DNA from: a virus
Length of the DNA stretch: 31,063 bases
Reading direction: 5' to 3' (one strand)
IMG/VR virus record: IMGVR_UViG_3300045020_000108
Location: 1 to 31,063 of that record
Positions 13,523 through 19,705 of the stretch are shown one piece after another (the stretch's first letter is position 1; every line of letters begins with the position of its first letter). The translations under genes and the position numbers were made by a program. The notes under the pieces were generated by a model. That model searched no databases. It had not been told where the DNA came from and was given only the letters and a program-made list of their open reading frames with translations.

Positions 13523-13581
13523 CTCATCTCCCTAATCGCATTCAGAATCCTCTGCCGCGCTTCCATCAAATCCGCCCGCAC
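13519..13581 (-). CDS. Micro-ORF behind an amber codon, coupled to HicB-like gene
   Basis: From GTG at 13581 this reads 20 residues (MRADLMEARQRILNAIREMR) and ends in TGA overlapping the hicB-like ATG. The open frame reaches back to 13623, directly after the TAG of the upstream lipoprotein gene and in the same frame. So it could be an independent micro-protein, a read-through extension, or the tail of a gene cut by a nonsense mutation. It is clearly helical and coding-like. Confidence 0.4.
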   Translation of the reverse strand: MRADLMEARQRILNAIREMR

Positions 13582-13623
13582 CGGATCGCCTTCGTGTAAC
13601 TGCGCTATCTGGGCGTCTACAAC

Positions 13624-14208
13624 CTACCTAACCGCAGGAACGTACTTCGAATGAAGCTCCTGTTTTGTCAGCGCGTCGTTGTCGTTCCCCGGCAATGCGT
13701 AGTCATCGATAGCGTTCAACCGGAATGGGCTGACGATCACGCGCGGCTCGATATACATCGGCGTAAACTCTCCCTTGGTCGACGCGCATATTACCCACGT
13801 ACCTTCGGCGCTTGGCGGCATAAATAGACCGTTCGGCTCCGACTGCGGGATGTTTGGCCCAGCCGAATTCATCGGATTTACCTTTTCGGGGTTGGAAAAC
13901 TGCACTCCATACGGCAATCCATACCCCATAGAATCGCAGACGTGGTGCAACCGACCTTGCATATCGACCATGTACGTGAACGTCGCGATATTCCGGTCGC
14001 GCATCTCATACAACCGGCGCATCACCTTTTTCTCAGTGAAGTTGGCGATTCCTGGCATCCCAACCTGAGCGTTACCTTCGTTCGATAACTGCTCCTGAGC
14101 AATACGCTGATCGTGGTCCGACTTGCTCTCGTTGTTGCAGCCATCCGTGTCAAAAGCACAGCATCCCAAGACCACAATGGCCAGAGCCCCCACCAAAGTA
14201 GCCCTCAT
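13624..14208 (-). CDS. Predicted lipoprotein, unknown
   Basis: 194 residues from ATG at 14208, in an ATGA overlap with the upstream gene. 'MRATLVGALAIVVLGCCAFD' is a lipoprotein signal with cysteine after VLG. The mature part is beta-rich, with 'RRLYEMRDRNIATFTYMVDMQGRLHHVCDSMGYGLPYGVQFSNPEK' and 'EGTWVICASTKGEFTPMYIEPRVIVSPF'. It would sit in the envelope of the infected cell. A lipoprotein next to a signal-anchored partner suggests envelope remodelling or superinfection exclusion. The TAG stop is followed by 34 more open codons in frame (see findings). Confidence 0.8.
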   Translation of the reverse strand: MRATLVGALAIVVLGCCAFDTDGCNNESKSDHDQRIAQEQLSNEGNAQVGMPGIANFTEKKVMRRLYEMRDRNIATFTYMVDMQGRLHHVCDSMGYGLPYGVQFSNPEKVNPMNSAGPNIPQSEPNGLFMPPSAEGTWVICASTKGEFTPMYIEPRVIVSPFRLNAIDDYALPGNDNDALTKQELHSKYVPAVR

Positions 14209-14525
14209 TGCGCCCTCGCTTCCGCGACACAAGACTGCTCATCCGTGGGCAGCTTCCCAACGTCGATTGTCGATGCTTCGTTGCGGATCTCACCAGCTAA
14301 GGCAGTCTTCTGCGCTCCATCCGCTGAGTGGTACGCGAAGCACTGCTGCTCAAGGTTCTGAATCTTCCCCTGAACGTAGCTCTGCGTGTTCTCGAATACC
14401 TGCCTCCGAACGCTCTCCTGCTTTGGAGCAAAGAACTTGTACAGGAAAAAATCGTTGCCCTCAAATATCCACGACAAGCCGAGGATCAATATGAGGACGC
14501 CTACAAATCCAGCGATATACTTCAT
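14205..14525 (-). CDS. Signal-anchored small protein
   Basis: 106 residues. One N-terminal TM helix (about 3-20, 'YIAGFVGVLILILGLSWIF') followed by 'DFFLYKFFAPKQESVRRQVFENTQSYVQGKIQNLEQQCFAYHSADGAQKTALAGEI', a periplasmic helical domain with two cysteines (C62, C99) that could pair. This 'FFAPKQE..RR.VFENTQSYV' stretch is one I associate with phage/prophage proteins of unknown role. It is coupled to the lipoprotein gene by ATGA, so the two may act together at the envelope. Confidence 0.8.
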   Translation of the reverse strand: MKYIAGFVGVLILILGLSWIFEGNDFFLYKFFAPKQESVRRQVFENTQSYVQGKIQNLEQQCFAYHSADGAQKTALAGEIRNEASTIDVGKLPTDEQSCVAEARAQ

Positions 14526-14569
14526 GCTCTATTCCTTTCCCATCCAGGCGTAAACGTCGTTTCGGTCAT
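14522..14569 (-). CDS. 15-codon micro-ORF with ATGA overlaps at both ends
   Basis: Reads MTETTFTPGWERNRA. Its ATG overlaps the TGA of the upstream gene (14566-14569) and its TGA overlaps the ATG of the downstream gene (14522-14525). It contains the AAAGGA ribosome site for that gene. Exact overlaps on both sides suggest it is translated, at least as a relay for ribosomes. A functional peptide is not established. Confidence 0.4.
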   Translation of the reverse strand: MTETTFTPGWERNRA

Positions 14570-14757
14570 AACCGCGTCTCCCTCTCCACCACCATTGCCG
14601 CCGTCTCCGGCCTCAGCCCCTCTTCTTCATAACGCGCGGCCAGGTCAAGCAACTCATGCTCGCGCTCATTCCCATCCAGCGTCACAGGCAATAACTGCGC
14701 ATAGAACAACTCCCACCACTTCGCCTGCGAGCGCTCTATCGATTGGAAGTCGGTCAT
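14566..14757 (-). CDS. Small helical protein
   Basis: 63 residues, all helical and charged: 'DFQSIERSQAKWWELFYAQLLPVTLDGNEREHELLDLAARYEEEGLRPETAAMVVERETRL'. ATG at 14757 overlaps the upstream stop (ATGA at 14754-14757). No TM or cysteine. It resembles small subunit or adaptor proteins of phage early regions, but no family is recognised. Confidence 0.7.
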   Translation of the reverse strand: MTDFQSIERSQAKWWELFYAQLLPVTLDGNEREHELLDLAARYEEEGLRPETAAMVVERETRL

Positions 14758-15182
14758 GGCTGCTCACGGATACTGCCGTCGTCATTGGCGCGGGTGCGAA
14801 GCATCTGGATATAAACGGTGATCTTCTCTTGTGCATTCGGAGCCGCATTGTAGGCCTCGAGGATGTCCTCCGGCCAATACTTTGGGCTATCAAACACCTC
14901 TAGTAAATCGGAATGCTCGTCTATCTCCGCATCAATGCCCAGCAATTCCGCGCCGTCCCTCTCACACGCTACCGCGAACGAAATATCAAAACATGCTGAA
15001 TGCGCTTTGACTTCTGCATTCAGTTTTATCGCTCCGACTTTCAGGAGCCGCGCAAAACCCGCCGCACACAGCGTCGTGCCGCACTCGCCAGCCACGCCGA
15101 ACTCCTGTTGATCATAGAAATACTTTCCATTCGCGCGCATGATCTTCTCAAGCTTGTCGATTCCATCTTTGCTCAGAGCCAT
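14754..15182 (-). CDS. Unknown protein with conserved-looking Cys pocket
   Basis: 142 residues with a strong AAGGAG site. 'FDQQEFGVAGECGTTLCAAGFARLL' with C34 and C39, then C64 and C73 and 'SPKYWPEDILEAYNAA', resembles a family of bacterial/phage proteins with a 'C-G-T-x2-C-x-A-G' motif and a later 'WP'. Their role is unknown to me. The start at 15182 is clear. Confidence 0.75.
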   Translation of the reverse strand: MALSKDGIDKLEKIMRANGKYFYDQQEFGVAGECGTTLCAAGFARLLKVGAIKLNAEVKAHSACFDISFAVACERDGAELLGIDAEIDEHSDLLEVFDSPKYWPEDILEAYNAAPNAQEKITVYIQMLRTRANDDGSIREQP

Positions 15183-15199
15183 CTACTTCTCCTTATCTT

Positions 15200-15227
15200 C
15201 CGTCCGCCGTTGCTGATTCGGCGACGG
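15200..15227 (-). other. Intercistronic hairpin
   Basis: CCGTCCGCCG (15200-15209) can pair with CGGCGACGG (15219-15227) with one bulge and a 9-nt loop. It lies in the 61-nt gap between the 15723 gene and the 15182 gene, the widest gap between genes of this part of the operon. There is no U-tract, so attenuation or mRNA processing is more likely than termination. Confidence 0.35.
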
Positions 15228-15243
15228 TGTTGTTACTGGCTTA

Positions 15244-15723
15244 CTATTTTGGAGCGATTATTTTATGATCACTCAAGACTTTCTGCTGGCGCTCATTGTT
15301 CGCGTTGTACTCGTCCATCTCTCTCCTGGTGCCCTTGTTTTTCAATTCCTCATAAGCACTATCCAGTGAGTTCTGGTAGTAATCCATCCACGCCAAATAC
15401 GCTTGGCGAAGAGGGGACTCGGGGAGCGAGGTCATGGACCACTTACGGATACGATCAATGCCTCTTTGTTCTTCTTCGAGGCGACCACGCCACCTGTTTA
15501 GGCAGTAATCTCCGCTCATCCATACGGAAAGGTAGTTGTAGTCTGGAAATTGCCGACCATTGCACACTTTGTCGCACACGGCCATTGATAGATCATCTTC
15601 ACTCATGCCGTATCCAAGAGAGGCTGGATGGGTTTTATCGACGGGGTGGGCAGATTCAACAGCAGCAGATATGTCGTGGAATCCTGCTATCCCAATGATC
15701 ACCAACAGCAATAGACCCTTCAC
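15244..15723 (-). CDS. Secreted protein with N-terminal signal peptide
   Basis: GTG at 15723 has AAGGAG at 6 nt; GTG at 15738 is an alternative. 159 residues: signal peptide 'MKGLLLLVIIGIAGFHDISA', then a mature helical domain with three cysteines ('MAVCDKVCNGRQFPDYNYLSVWMSGDYCLNRW') that may be partly bridged in the periplasm, and 'SMTSLPESPLRQAYLAWMDYYQNSLDSAYEEL', which resembles the lysozyme-inhibitor LprI-like pattern but without certainty. Exported product; function unknown. Confidence 0.72.
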   Translation of the reverse strand: MKGLLLLVIIGIAGFHDISAAVESAHPVDKTHPASLGYGMSEDDLSMAVCDKVCNGRQFPDYNYLSVWMSGDYCLNRWRGRLEEEQRGIDRIRKWSMTSLPESPLRQAYLAWMDYYQNSLDSAYEELKNKGTRREMDEYNANNERQQKVLSDHKIIAPK

Positions 15724-15756
15724 GCTTATCTCCTTCACTTCGCCAGCCGGGGCGAG

Positions 15757-15966
15757 TTACCTGGCGGCCTTCTTCTCGTAGCGCTTCTCAACAGGTTCAT
15801 AGCCCATTGCCCGCGCAAGGTTATCGGTCATATTGCGGCGTCCGCTCAGCACGTCGTTGATGAAGCTCGGAGGCATCGCTAGGCATACAGCGACGTCCTT
15901 CTGAGTAGTCGCGCAGCAGCGAGCGCGCAGGTCGTTCATCAAATCGGCTTGGGTGTAGTGCTTCAT
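15757..15966 (-). CDS. Small XRE-type HTH regulator
   Basis: 69 residues. 'TQADLMNDLRARCCATTQKDVAVCLAMPPSFINDVLSGRRNMTDNLARAMGYE' is a Cro/CI-type helix-turn-helix: 'TQKDVAVCLAMPPSFINDVLSGRR' covers helices 2-3, followed by the 'LARAMGYE' helix. It ends in a basic tail. It is a candidate for the protein that binds one of the palindromic operators seen here (16939-16971 or 9528-9554). It is coupled to the upstream gene by ATGA. Confidence 0.8.
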   Translation of the reverse strand: MKHYTQADLMNDLRARCCATTQKDVAVCLAMPPSFINDVLSGRRNMTDNLARAMGYEPVEKRYEKKAAR

Positions 15967-16247
15967 GCTCCCTCGAGGTCGAACTTTAGCGCAGGGAAGA
16001 GGTCGGCTGCACGGCGGAAACAGATTCGAGCATAATAAGACGCCCGTTCAGCGTTGTCGTAATTCATCACGAAAGAAGTAGGGTGTCCAGCAAAATCGCG
16101 GTTGATATGCTTGCGACACACGTGAGCCGCGTGATCGATCTGCTCTCTTAGTATCTCTTCTTTGGTGCGATAGTCGATGTACATGATGCTCTCTCCAGTG
16201 CGAGAATACTCGCATATCCGCGAATCCGCGTCAACAACTATTTTCAT
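15963..16247 (-). CDS. Unknown small protein
   Basis: 94 residues from ATG at 16247; an internal ATG at 16184 has a better site (GGAGAG at 7 nt) and would give 73 residues beginning MYIDYRTKEE. Helical, with 'ILREQIDHAAHVCRKHINRDFAGHPTSFVMNYDNAERASYYARICFRRAADLFPALKF'. Located between the methyltransferase and the HTH gene, near the operon start. No family recognised. Confidence 0.7.
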   Translation of the reverse strand: MKIVVDADSRICEYSRTGESIMYIDYRTKEEILREQIDHAAHVCRKHINRDFAGHPTSFVMNYDNAERASYYARICFRRAADLFPALKFDLEGA

Positions 16248-16260
16248 ATTTATTTCCGGC

Positions 16261-16926
16261 TCATGGGCGAGAGAGGATTGACTCGGCGTAATCGGCTACG
16301 CAATCGGCCAGTTCGCGCGGGATGGTGGCGACTCGCGCTGTCGCCAGCTTGCGAGCTTTACTTACGCTGGATGCCGAGAGCATCGGATCAGTCTTTCTTA
16401 TCGCCTTTTTCTGTTCTGCGGTCATATCGCGAAATCGCGTGCCGTTGGGAACGCCGCATCCCTCTGTGCCGCCGGTAGCCAGCCTCATACCCTTTTTCAG
16501 ACCTTTTGGCAGGGAGGGCGGTACGCTGTTGCCCCATAAGTAGAAGCTGCCAGCGTGTCCCTGTGCGGGGCCGATGAACATCTGAGCCGCCCGCACGTTC
16601 TCCATGACAAAGGGAGCGCCAGCGAGGATGCAGAGAGATTTAGTGAAGTTGAATAGTTCGATCCCTTCGACGGGCCACTTGGGATTAGGGAAGAAGTGGC
16701 GCATGCCCCACACGGAGAATTTCTCGCAGGGGCTCGAGGCGCAAACGAAATCGAAATCGCTTACGATCGCGGGCGTGAGATTGAATACATTGCCCCTGAC
16801 GAACGTGCAGCCGCGCGGAACCTCTTCAGGGGGCGTTAGGTCTATGCCTATCACTTCCCAGCCGCGGGTAGCGAAAGCGCTTCCCCATCCGAAGCGGCCG
16901 CAGAACAGATCGAGCATTCTAAACAT
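16261..16926 (-). CDS. C5-cytosine DNA methyltransferase, short phage type
   Basis: 221 residues; typical restriction-associated C5 enzymes exceed 300. Motif I 'LDLFCGRFGWGSAF' (5-18), motif II 'VIGIDL' (25-30), motif IV 'SSPCEKFS' with catalytic C67, and motif VI 'ENV' (109-111) are all present. Downstream of 110 the sequence is divergent ('GSFYLWGNSVPPSLPKG'), and a large target-recognition domain is missing. It transfers a methyl group to cytosine in DNA; the target site cannot be read. It is the first gene of the leftward operon and is probably made early, so it may protect newly replicated phage DNA. Confidence 0.88.
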   Translation of the reverse strand: MFRMLDLFCGRFGWGSAFATRGWEVIGIDLTPPEEVPRGCTFVRGNVFNLTPAIVSDFDFVCASSPCEKFSVWGMRHFFPNPKWPVEGIELFNFTKSLCILAGAPFVMENVRAAQMFIGPAQGHAGSFYLWGNSVPPSLPKGLKKGMRLATGGTEGCGVPNGTRFRDMTAEQKKAIRKTDPMLSASSVSKARKLATARVATIPRELADCVADYAESILSRP

Positions 16927-16934
16927 GGTTCCTG

Positions 16935-16975
16935 TTTATATCACGCTCGTCACGTCGCTACAAGCGTGATACACT
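16935..16975. promoter_or_regulatory. Divergent promoters sharing one inverted-repeat operator
   Basis: TATCACGCT (16939-16947) and AGCGTGATA (16963-16971) form a perfect 9-bp inverted repeat with a 15-nt spacer. Leftward: -35 TTGTAG (plus-strand 16958-16963), 17-nt spacer, extended -10 TGATATAAA (plus-strand 16935-16943), 8 nt before the methyltransferase ATG. Rightward: -35 TCGTCA (16947-16952), 17-nt spacer, extended -10 TGATACACT (16967-16975), 7 nt before the initiator ATG. So each repeat arm supplies the TGnTA of one promoter. A dimer bound here would block both. Confidence 0.65.
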
Positions 16976-16982
16976 CCTGCGT

Positions 16983-17858
16983 ATGCCGTTTGTGAAACTG
17001 GACACCGGAATCCTCGATTCGACCCTTTGGATCGAGAAAGAGCAACGAGACGTGTTTATCACCGCTCTCCTAATGGCGGAGCCTCGCGAGTTCCTTGATC
17101 CAATTCCCCAGATCAGGATCGGCGATCTCGAGCTTACCGGATTCGAGGCTCCGCCAGGCTGGTATGGATTCGTTCCCGCGGCAAGCACAGGAATCATAAA
17201 CAGGGCCGGGGTAGATAAAGAGTCTGGAATGGAAGCTTTGCGCCGACTTGGGGAGCCTGAGGCCGAGAGCCGTTCCAAGGAGTTCGAGGGTCGGCGCATG
17301 ATCCGCATGAATGGCGGATTCATCATCTTGAACTATATGAAATACAGGGACAAGGACCACACCGCAGCCGAGAGGCAGAGACGTCTCAGGGAACGCCGCA
17401 AATCGGTCACCGTCACGCGTTATGACGCAGGTGTCACGCGTGACGTAACGCAACAGTCACGTGACGTCACACAAGCAGAGAGCAGAGAGCAGATGCAGAG
17501 AGCAGATGCAGAGGGGGAGAAGCAAGAGCCTCCCCCTGACAGCGGCTCCGAGCTTGCCTTGGCCTCCTGGGTCTTCGAGGAAGCCAACGTGCCGTGCGAC
17601 AACTCCATGGTCCGGTATGGCGGCGAGTGTATTCGCAAGCTGGCGCGGGAGGCCGGCGTATCGTACCGCGACGCAGCGCAGGTGATTCTTGAGGCCATGA
17701 AGCTTGCGATCCGGGATGGGACGCGCATCACCCGCTTCTGGCTTGCCGATCAGGAGTACAAACCTGGGCAGCCGAAGAAGACCAGCAAGCGCGCCGAGCT
17801 GGAGCAGGAGCGTGCTGAGATGGCGCGCAGGGTGGAAGAGTCGTTGAATGCAGAGTAA
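16983..17858 (+). CDS. Phage replication initiator / replisome organizer
   Basis: 291 residues. The N-terminus 'MPFVKLDTGILDSTLWIEKEQRDVFITALLMAEP' and 'MIRMNGGFIILNYMKYRDKDHTAAERQRRLRERRK' are typical of phage replisome-organizer proteins with a winged-helix start (about 1-125). A low-complexity linker (about 140-190) coincides with an iteron-like DNA cluster, as in lambda O. A C-terminal helical domain (about 195-260, 'LASWVFEEANVPCDN...YRDAAQVILEAMKLAIRDG') may bind the loader or helicase. There is no ribosome site before ATG at 16983; with the predicted transcript start within 1-2 nt, the mRNA may be leaderless. Confidence 0.75.
   Translation: MPFVKLDTGILDSTLWIEKEQRDVFITALLMAEPREFLDPIPQIRIGDLELTGFEAPPGWYGFVPAASTGIINRAGVDKESGMEALRRLGEPEAESRSKEFEGRRMIRMNGGFIILNYMKYRDKDHTAAERQRRLRERRKSVTVTRYDAGVTRDVTQQSRDVTQAESREQMQRADAEGEKQEPPPDSGSELALASWVFEEANVPCDNSMVRYGGECIRKLAREAGVSYRDAAQVILEAMKLAIRDGTRITRFWLADQEYKPGQPKKTSKRAELEQERAEMARRVEESLNAE
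17406..17513 (+). repeat. Iteron cluster and purine tandem repeats, candidate replication origin
   Basis: Between 17406 and 17470 there are seven GTCAC/GTGAC words, including the palindromes GTCACGCGTGAC (17433-17444), GTCACGTGAC (17456-17465) and GTGACGTCAC (17461-17470). Directly after comes a purine-rich tract with a perfect 13-bp tandem repeat GCAGAGAGCAGAT at 17482-17494 and 17495-17507. The cluster lies inside the initiator gene, as the lambda origin lies in O. One GTCAC word also lies in the promoter region (16949-16953), whose repeat arms contain the related TCACG. An origin role is inferred. Confidence 0.55.
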
Positions 17859-17879
17859 ATGGTGCGTAGGGAGGCTAGG

Positions 17880-18164
17880 GTGAAAATTGAATTCGCGAGT
17901 ATCGGGGACGGCACAAACGTTCAAGTCTCGCTTATGGAGATATTGGGCGACAGTGAGGTAATCAGGGATCGCTTCTACACCGCGCAGCGTAAATTCCCTT
18001 TCTGTATGGTCAAGACTATGAATGCGGAAGAGTATGTTCAAACCTTCTACGATCTAGAGGAGGTGATGAGAAAGCCGGTCATAGGCGGTCGTTGGGCTCA
18101 CCTGCATCCCTACTGGGCAGAACGCCAGGATATACGGAAGCGGCGGAGTGAGGAGAAACGATGA
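17880..18164 (+). CDS. Unknown small replication-region protein
   Basis: GTG at 17880 has GGGAGG at 5 nt; ATG at 17859, right after the initiator stop, would add seven residues without a site. 94 residues, alpha/beta: 'KIEFASIGDGTNVQVSLMEILGDSEVIRDRFYTAQRKFPFCMVKTMNAEEYVQTFYDLEEVM', basic C-terminus 'ERQDIRKRRSEEKR'. It ends in an ATGA overlap with the next gene. No family recognised. Confidence 0.7.
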   Translation: MKIEFASIGDGTNVQVSLMEILGDSEVIRDRFYTAQRKFPFCMVKTMNAEEYVQTFYDLEEVMRKPVIGGRWAHLHPYWAERQDIRKRRSEEKR

Positions 18165-18421
18165 GGACGGATGCTAATCGCTTGAAGTGGTGTGAAGGTA
18201 TGTTTGATGCGCGTGATGAAAAGGTGCGTGCGCGTACTACTATTTTCGTCACGACACGCGCCCCACATCTTTGTTTCTCTCCGTTGACAGGCAAGACGCA
18301 CGACATTCCTGCGGGAACACGGGTGATGCGCGAACACGCAATAGTAGACGGACTGTGGTGCACAAGCTATTCATGTGTTGGGTGTATCGATGCTTATCTA
18401 GAACGGGAGAAACTGGATTAA
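18161..18421 (+). CDS. Unknown small protein with CxxC
   Basis: 86 residues, ribosome site GAGGAG, ATGA overlap with the upstream gene. 'APHLCFSPLTGKTHDIPAGTRVMREHAIVDGLWCTSYSCVGCIDAYL' includes C38 and a C67/C72/C75 group that could bind a metal. It lies 4 nt before the candidate helicase loader. Function unknown. Confidence 0.68.
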   Translation: MRTDANRLKWCEGMFDARDEKVRARTTIFVTTRAPHLCFSPLTGKTHDIPAGTRVMREHAIVDGLWCTSYSCVGCIDAYLEREKLD

Positions 18422-18425
18422 CCCC

Positions 18426-18851
18426 ATGCCCATTAAGCCAGCCGAAATGAGCGCGATTTACTACGCCTGCTGCGACGCCAAGGGATACAAGGGCAGCGAC
18501 GAGCAACTGAAGCTGTGGAACAAGACCCTGGGTTATGCGGAGAAGGTCGACCTTCAGGCGGCGCTGATTCTCCACTGGAGCGACAACACGGAGTTTCCCA
18601 TGCCGGCCGACCTGCGCCACCTGGTCGAACGCGCCAAGAGAGAGCGGTTAATGGAGTCGGAAGGCCCCAAGGAGCTCGTCGAGTACGAGTGCCCGCAGTG
18701 TCATGCCCCATTTAGCACCGTCGTCGCTGTGGGCGACTGCAGACCGAGAATATGCCTTGTAGTGGACTATCGCAATCAACTGACGGGCTGCCGCGTGCGA
18801 TTACGCGAAGTTGGGCGCGGATACCGGATCGGCAACCAGAAACGCGCATAA
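18426..18851 (+). CDS. Candidate helicase loader with C-terminal zinc ribbon
   Basis: 141 residues. 'EMSAIYYACCDAKGYKGSDEQLKLWNKTLGYAEKVDLQAALILHWSDNTEFPMPADLRHLVERAKRERL' resembles phage replication-P/loader N-terminal domains, which carry a 'W...L......L..A...........FP.PADL' pattern. The C-terminus has 'ECPQCHAPFSTVVAVGDCRPRICLVVDY', a CxxC...C...C zinc ribbon. Located two genes after the initiator, it would bring the host DnaB helicase to the origin. The identification is by pattern and context; a primase-like zinc protein is an alternative. Confidence 0.6.
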   Translation: MPIKPAEMSAIYYACCDAKGYKGSDEQLKLWNKTLGYAEKVDLQAALILHWSDNTEFPMPADLRHLVERAKRERLMESEGPKELVEYECPQCHAPFSTVVAVGDCRPRICLVVDYRNQLTGCRVRLREVGRGYRIGNQKRA

Positions 18852-18858
18852 TGGGCGA

Positions 18859-19008
18859 ATGGGAATCAGCCCAAAAGCTAAGGGAATGGTCAGACGAGAA
18901 CGCGTCACTCAAAATATCCGCAAATTGCTTAAAAATCAAGAGCTTGTTCGCCTCGCCGAGAGCAGAAATAAACGGTTGGGATTTGACGCGGGCAAGACAA
19001 AATGCTAG
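18859..19008 (+). CDS. Short ORF in an ambiguous two-frame stretch
   Basis: 49 residues from ATG at 18859 (start MGISPKAKGMVRRERVTQN), basic and helical. A competing frame begins at 18851 in a TAATG overlap with the loader stop and runs to 19042 (63 residues, beginning MGEWESAQKLREWSDENAS). Neither has a strong ribosome site and only one is likely real. The stretch 18852-19057 also holds a promoter (18983-19011), which lies inside either frame. Confidence 0.35.
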   Translation: MGISPKAKGMVRRERVTQNIRKLLKNQELVRLAESRNKRLGFDAGKTKC

Positions 19009-19011
19009 TTT
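18983..19011 (+). promoter_or_regulatory. Rightward promoter before packaging genes
   Basis: -35 TTGACG (18983-18988), 17-nt spacer, extended -10 TGCTAGTTT (TG at 19003-19004, TAGTTT at 19006-19011). It reads toward the gene at 19058 and the terminase small subunit. A GTGACGCG word (19016-19023), like those in the candidate origin, covers the expected transcript start, so the same protein could control it. It is a good candidate for the late or head-gene promoter. Confidence 0.55.
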
Positions 19012-19057
19012 TTCCGTGACGCGCGTACACAACTTTTGGTAAAGTCAGAGGCATCGT

Positions 19058-19252
19058 ATGGCAAAGCAATGCAATCCCGAGACACAATCCGCATCCGGCT
19101 CATCGTCCATGTCGTCACCAACGGACTCAAGTCGGAACGCGTCTACATCAAACCTGAGCTCACTGGTGGAAATGGCAAGGATTGCACTCGAGTTATCCGC
19201 GCAAAGTAATCGGCCTTATGGATTCAACGTCAGCGTTCCCGAGGTTCGCTGA
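19058..19252 (+). CDS. Small Ser-rich protein before terS
   Basis: 64 residues. ATG at 19058 with GAGG at 19047-19050. The first half is serine/asparagine-rich and disordered ('SASGSSSMSSPTDSSRNASTSN'), the second helical ('LSSLVEMARIALELSAQSN') with 'YGFNVSVPEVR' at the end. It ends in TGATG overlap with terS. Function unknown; a terminase cofactor is possible from position only. Confidence 0.55.
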   Translation: MAKQCNPETQSASGSSSMSSPTDSSRNASTSNLSSLVEMARIALELSAQSNRPYGFNVSVPEVR

Positions 19253-19674
19253 TGCCCCCTGGTCGTCCTACAGACTTCAAAGAAGAATTCATCGAGCAAG
19301 CGCAAAAACTGGCTTATCTCGGCGCAACTGACATGGAAGTTGCTGATTTCTTTGATGTTGACGTGCGAACGATTTATCGTTGGAAAGCGACAATTCCAAG
19401 ATTTTGTCAGTCCTTAAAGGCCGGCAAGCAAGAAGCCGATGATCGAGTGGAACGCTCGTTATTCCAACGCGCAGTTGGATTTGAGCACGATTCGGTGAAG
19501 ATCTTCTGCCAGGAAGGTCAAGTCATCGAAGCGCCTTTTCGTGAATATATCCCTCCTGACACCACGGCAGGCATCTTCTGGTTGAAGAATCGTAAACCGG
19601 CCGAATGGCGCGACAAGATCGATCACGAGATGTCCGGCGAAGTCGCGATCAAGCGTGTGGTCAGCGACATTTAG
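19252..19674 (+). CDS. terS: Terminase small subunit
   Basis: 140 residues. 'GRPTDFKEEFIEQAQKLAYLGATDMEVADFFDVDVRTIYRWKATIPRFCQSLKAGKQEADDRVERSLFQRAVGF' is the familiar small-terminase opening: an HTH (about 22-45) that recognises packaging-site DNA, then the oligomerisation helices. The C-terminal part ('REYIPPDTTAGIFWLKNRKPAEWRDKIDHEMSGE') is the usual large-subunit contact tail. It starts in TGATG with the preceding gene. Unusually, terL is not next to it: a 112-residue gene and a 2.5-kb fibre gene intervene. Confidence 0.88.
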   Translation: MPPGRPTDFKEEFIEQAQKLAYLGATDMEVADFFDVDVRTIYRWKATIPRFCQSLKAGKQEADDRVERSLFQRAVGFEHDSVKIFCQEGQVIEAPFREYIPPDTTAGIFWLKNRKPAEWRDKIDHEMSGEVAIKRVVSDI

Positions 19675-19705
19675 CTTCGATGATACGATTCAAGCGAGGT
19701 GAGCG

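Noticed and set aside
13624-13626. Phage-wide recoding of TAG as a sense codon
   Set aside because: TAG ends queD, the 6409-6558 and 6579-6767 genes and others at positions fixed by family length or by gene spacing, so a general recoding does not fit.
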